From: CAWACP01 sp963780655
GTDB taxonomy: Bacteria; Acidobacteriota; Terriglobia; Bryobacterales; Bryobacteraceae
DNA length: 64,000 nt
NCBI GenBank assembly: GCA_963780655.1
Contig: CAWACP010000004.1
Coordinates: 868,001 to 932,000 of the forward strand
Direction of reading: 5' to 3'
The notes under the pieces are model-generated. The model searched no databases. It was not told where the DNA came from and worked only from the letters and a program-made list of their open reading frames with translations. Positions 61,750-64,000 of the stretch are shown piece by piece (position 1 is the stretch's first letter; the number at the start of each line of letters is the position of its first letter). The position numbers were made by a program, and so were the translations under genes.

Positions 61750-62514
61750 ATGCTCGAGCTGCGCGGCGTCACTAAACGCTACTCCGGCATTCCCGTTGTC
61801 AATGGCGTGAGCTTCACCGCGGCGCGCGGTGAGGTTACCGGATACCTGGGTCCGAATGGCTCGGGCAAGTCCACGACCTTCAAAACGATTGCGGCGCTCA
61901 CCGAGCCGAGCGACGGCGAGATCCTGTTCGACGGCGAGCCGATTGACCGCAGCCGCGTGGCGTACAAGCAGCGGCTGGGCTACGTCCCCGAAGATGCGCA
62001 GCTTTATCCGCACCTCACCGGCGCTGAGTACCTGGAGATGGTGGGCCAGTTGCGCGGCCTGCCCGAGGGCCGCATCGCCGAAAAGTGCGACGGCTTCCTG
62101 CGCCTGCTCTCGCTTTATGACGACCGCTACGTGCCCATATCGTCGTACTCGAAAGGCATGAAGCAGAAGGTGCTGCTGGCCGCCGCTCTGCTGCACAATC
62201 CCGATCTGCTGCTGCTGGATGAGCCATTCTCCGGGCTCGATATCAACTCGGCGCTGGTGCTGCGCGATTTGATTCGCGAACTGGCCGGGCATGGCAAGGT
62301 CGTACTGTTCAGCTCGCACGAGCTGGAGATAGTGGAGAAGGTTTCGGCGCGCGTGGTGATTCTGCACAAAGGCCGCGTGGTGGCCAACGACTCCATCGAG
62401 CGGCTCCGGTCGCTTATGTCGGTAGATACGCTGGAAGACATTTTTTCCGAGCTGGCGGTGGAGCAGGACACGGCCGCCATCACTCGCGAAATGGTGGAGT
62501 TGATCGAGAGCTGA
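61750..62514 (+). CDS. ABC transporter ATP-binding protein
   Basis: A 254-residue ABC ATPase. Walker A is GPNGSGKSTTFKTI, the Q-loop lies near VPEDAQLYPHLTG, the signature is SSYSKGMKQKVLLAAALL and Walker B is LLLLDEPFSGLDI, with the switch His in LFSSHELEIVEKV. The sequence type fits ABC-2-like exporters. It ends EDTAAITREMVELIES and the permease gene starts one base after its stop codon, so the pair is an exporter. The cargo is unknown. Confidence 0.95.
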   Translation: MLELRGVTKRYSGIPVVNGVSFTAARGEVTGYLGPNGSGKSTTFKTIAALTEPSDGEILFDGEPIDRSRVAYKQRLGYVPEDAQLYPHLTGAEYLEMVGQLRGLPEGRIAEKCDGFLRLLSLYDDRYVPISSYSKGMKQKVLLAAALLHNPDLLLLDEPFSGLDINSALVLRDLIRELAGHGKVVLFSSHELEIVEKVSARVVILHKGRVVANDSIERLRSLMSVDTLEDIFSELAVEQDTAAITREMVELIES

Positions 62515-64000
62515 ATGCCCGACGAGCGCAGGCAGTTTCGCGTGCTTTACCGCAAGTTCCTGGGCGGCCTGATTGATGCCGATCTCCTGGCGGCCGGTGG
62601 AAACGCCGGTAATCTGCTGGCCCAGTTCGCGGCGCTCCTCGCGGCGTTCAGTTTCGTGCTGGCCATTTATAGCGTGCCGCAGTATGGCCTCTCGAGGCTG
62701 CCCCGCCATGTGCTGCTGGTTGCCGCGTGGGGCGATCAGGAGTTTTTCATAGCCACCACCATGGCCATCAGCGGCATGTTTGCCGTGCTGTCGTGGAATG
62801 CAATCTTTCCGGACCGCCGGGACGCGCTGGTGCTTGGTCCCCTGGCTCTGCGGGAGCGCACCATCCTGTGGGCGAAAGCCGCGGCGATGGCCACCGCGCT
62901 GGGCATTATCGTCGTTTGCGTGAACGTGTTCACGGGCCTGAGCTACCCGCTGCTGGTGATCCCGCCCGGCGCCGGCATGTTCGGCTGGCTACGCGGGCTC
63001 GCGGCGTACTGGCTCACCATGGCGATGGCTGGGTTGTTCCCGTTCTGCGCCCTTCTGGCGGTGCAGGGCGTAGCGGCGCACCTGCTTCCTCGGCGAGTAT
63101 TTCTGCGCGTGTCGGCGTTACTTCAGATGGCGGCATTCTTCGTGATCCTCGGCGTATACTTCCTGACGCCCCCGCTGGCAACGGTGGCCGGCCTCACTGC
63201 TCCAGGGAATCAACGGCTGCTCTCATTGCTGCCATCATTCTGGTTCCTCGGTCTTTTTCAGGAACTCAACGGACCGGTGAATCCCGTGTTCCACGCGCTC
63301 GCGGTTCGTGCGGCCATCTTGTCCGGTATCGTATTTGTGCTCGCCGGCGTGACGTACGCGCTCGGCTGGCGGCGGCACATGCGGCGCATTGTTGAGGAGC
63401 CCGATATCGTTCCGGCCGGCCGATCGCGCATCTTCAGCAGGCTCGTCCGTTTGGCGATTCCGAATGCGTTTCAACGCGCCATGGTCCTGTTCACCGGACG
63501 AACGATCGCGCGCAGCCGGCAGCACCGGCTGTTGCTGGCCGCGTGGGCCGGCATCGCGTTCGCTGTTTCTCTGGCCTACGTGAAGAACCTCGTGTCGGGC
63601 GGCATGGACGTGCAGTGGCATGCCGTAAGCGTTCAACTGCTGGTGGGAAGCGTGGTGCTGATGCTGTTCATGGTGATGGGTATGCGCGCGGTGTTCGCGC
63701 TGCCTGTCGCGCTGGCTTCGAACTGGATCTTCCGCAGCACCGCGATCCGCCGGCCGGCCGTATACTTTGCCTCGGCGCGACTGGCGTTGTACGTGTTCGC
63801 AGCCGTTCCGGTGTGGATCGCCTCGGCAATTCTGTATTTCACCCTGTGGCCTGGCCGTCCTGCCGGCGAGCATCTGCTGCTGCTGGGCGCAGGCGGCGTG
63901 CTGCTGGTGGAATCGGCCATGTTCAGGTTCCGGAAGATCCCGTTTGCCTGTTCGTACCTGCCCGGACGTTCGAACATGCGCGTGAAGCTGGGCGGCTACG
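62515..64000 (+). CDS. ABC-2-type permease, runs off the window
   Basis: The frame from ATG 62515 stays open to the window end (495 residues visible). Many membrane helices are seen: LLAQFAALLAAFSFVLAIYS, FIATTMAISGMFAVLSWNAI, AAAMATALGIIVVCVNVFTG, LTMAMAGLFPFCALLAVQGV, LLQMAAFFVILGVYFLTPPL, LLLAAWAGIAFAVSLAYVKN and LLVGSVVLMLFMVMGMRAVF. The loop ALVLGPLALRERTILWAKAA is typical of acidobacterial exporter subunits. The C-terminus is outside the window. It is the membrane partner of the preceding ATPase. Confidence 0.88.
   Translation, partial: MPDERRQFRVLYRKFLGGLIDADLLAAGGNAGNLLAQFAALLAAFSFVLAIYSVPQYGLSRLPRHVLLVAAWGDQEFFIATTMAISGMFAVLSWNAIFPDRRDALVLGPLALRERTILWAKAAAMATALGIIVVCVNVFTGLSYPLLVIPPGAGMFGWLRGLAAYWLTMAMAGLFPFCALLAVQGVAAHLLPRRVFLRVSALLQMAAFFVILGVYFLTPPLATVAGLTAPGNQRLLSLLPSFWFLGLFQELNGPVNPVFHALAVRAAILSGIVFVLAGVTYALGWRRHMRRIVEEPDIVPAGRSRIFSRLVRLAIPNAFQRAMVLFTGRTIARSRQHRLLLAAWAGIAFAVSLAYVKNLVSGGMDVQWHAVSVQLLVGSVVLMLFMVMGMRAVFALPVALASNWIFRSTAIRRPAVYFASARLALYVFAAVPVWIASAILYFTLWPGRPAGEHLLLLGAGGVLLVESAMFRFRKIPFACSYLPGRSNMRVKLGGY

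Overview
This 64 kb window is high-GC, gene-dense bacterial chromosome. The organism is most likely an acidobacterium of the Solibacter/Bryobacter type. That is inferred from the mix of long RND efflux genes, a MoxR/DUF58/VWA operon, a PadR-controlled ABC operon, acidobacterial-type hypotheticals and many GC-rich palindromic intergenic repeats; no rRNA or tRNA gene was seen to confirm it.

Layout. 0.1-7.1 kb: FecR-like protein with its ECF sigma factor, a secreted glycosidase-like protein, a zinc-ribbon coiled-coil protein, galT, ferrochelatase and rsmI. 7.3-11.1 kb is a decayed accessory island: a frameshifted P63C-domain gene, two remnants of one glycosyltransferase flanking a secreted beta-helix-like gene, a small ORF and a dead IS1595-type transposase. 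11.2-16.2 kb: glutathione peroxidase, a CCA-transferase-like protein lacking one catalytic Asp, xerD, a 2'-5' RNA ligase-like protein and hypotheticals. 16.2-23.0 kb: VWA/VWA/DUF58/MoxR operon. 23.1-26.1 kb: CYTH protein, a secreted unknown and a cytidylate-kinase-like protein. 26.3-28.8 kb: a bufferin-type RiPP operon (Cys-rich precursor, DUF692/MNIO enzyme, DUF2063 partner, DoxX). 28.9-33.7 kb: CPBP protease, a BamE-like secreted protein, then an Nramp-related transporter with a small membrane protein and a PhoU protein. 33.7-36.0 kb: AraC regulator, membrane protein, DUF1801. 36.0-42.0 kb: tripartite heavy-metal RND pump. 42.0-45.6 kb: two-component system, cytochrome c, secreted protein. 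45.8-52.0 kb: leuS, a membrane protein, a universal stress protein and small regulators. 52.1-56.4 kb: arginine genes argF (frameshifted here), argG, argH and argR behind clear ARG boxes. 56.4-64 kb: PLD-N membrane protein, DinB, Ku, LytTR two-component system with a hydrolase, PadR and an ABC exporter whose permease runs off the end.

Connecting themes. Metal handling is prominent: bufferin operon, RND pump, Nramp-like operon and ferrochelatase. The arginine cluster is self-contained, with ArgR encoded downstream of its own operator. The most striking non-genic structure is a set of dispersed palindromic repeat families that fill many intergenic gaps, supply the stop codon of leuS and the C-terminal codons of a VWA gene, and appear once inside leuS.
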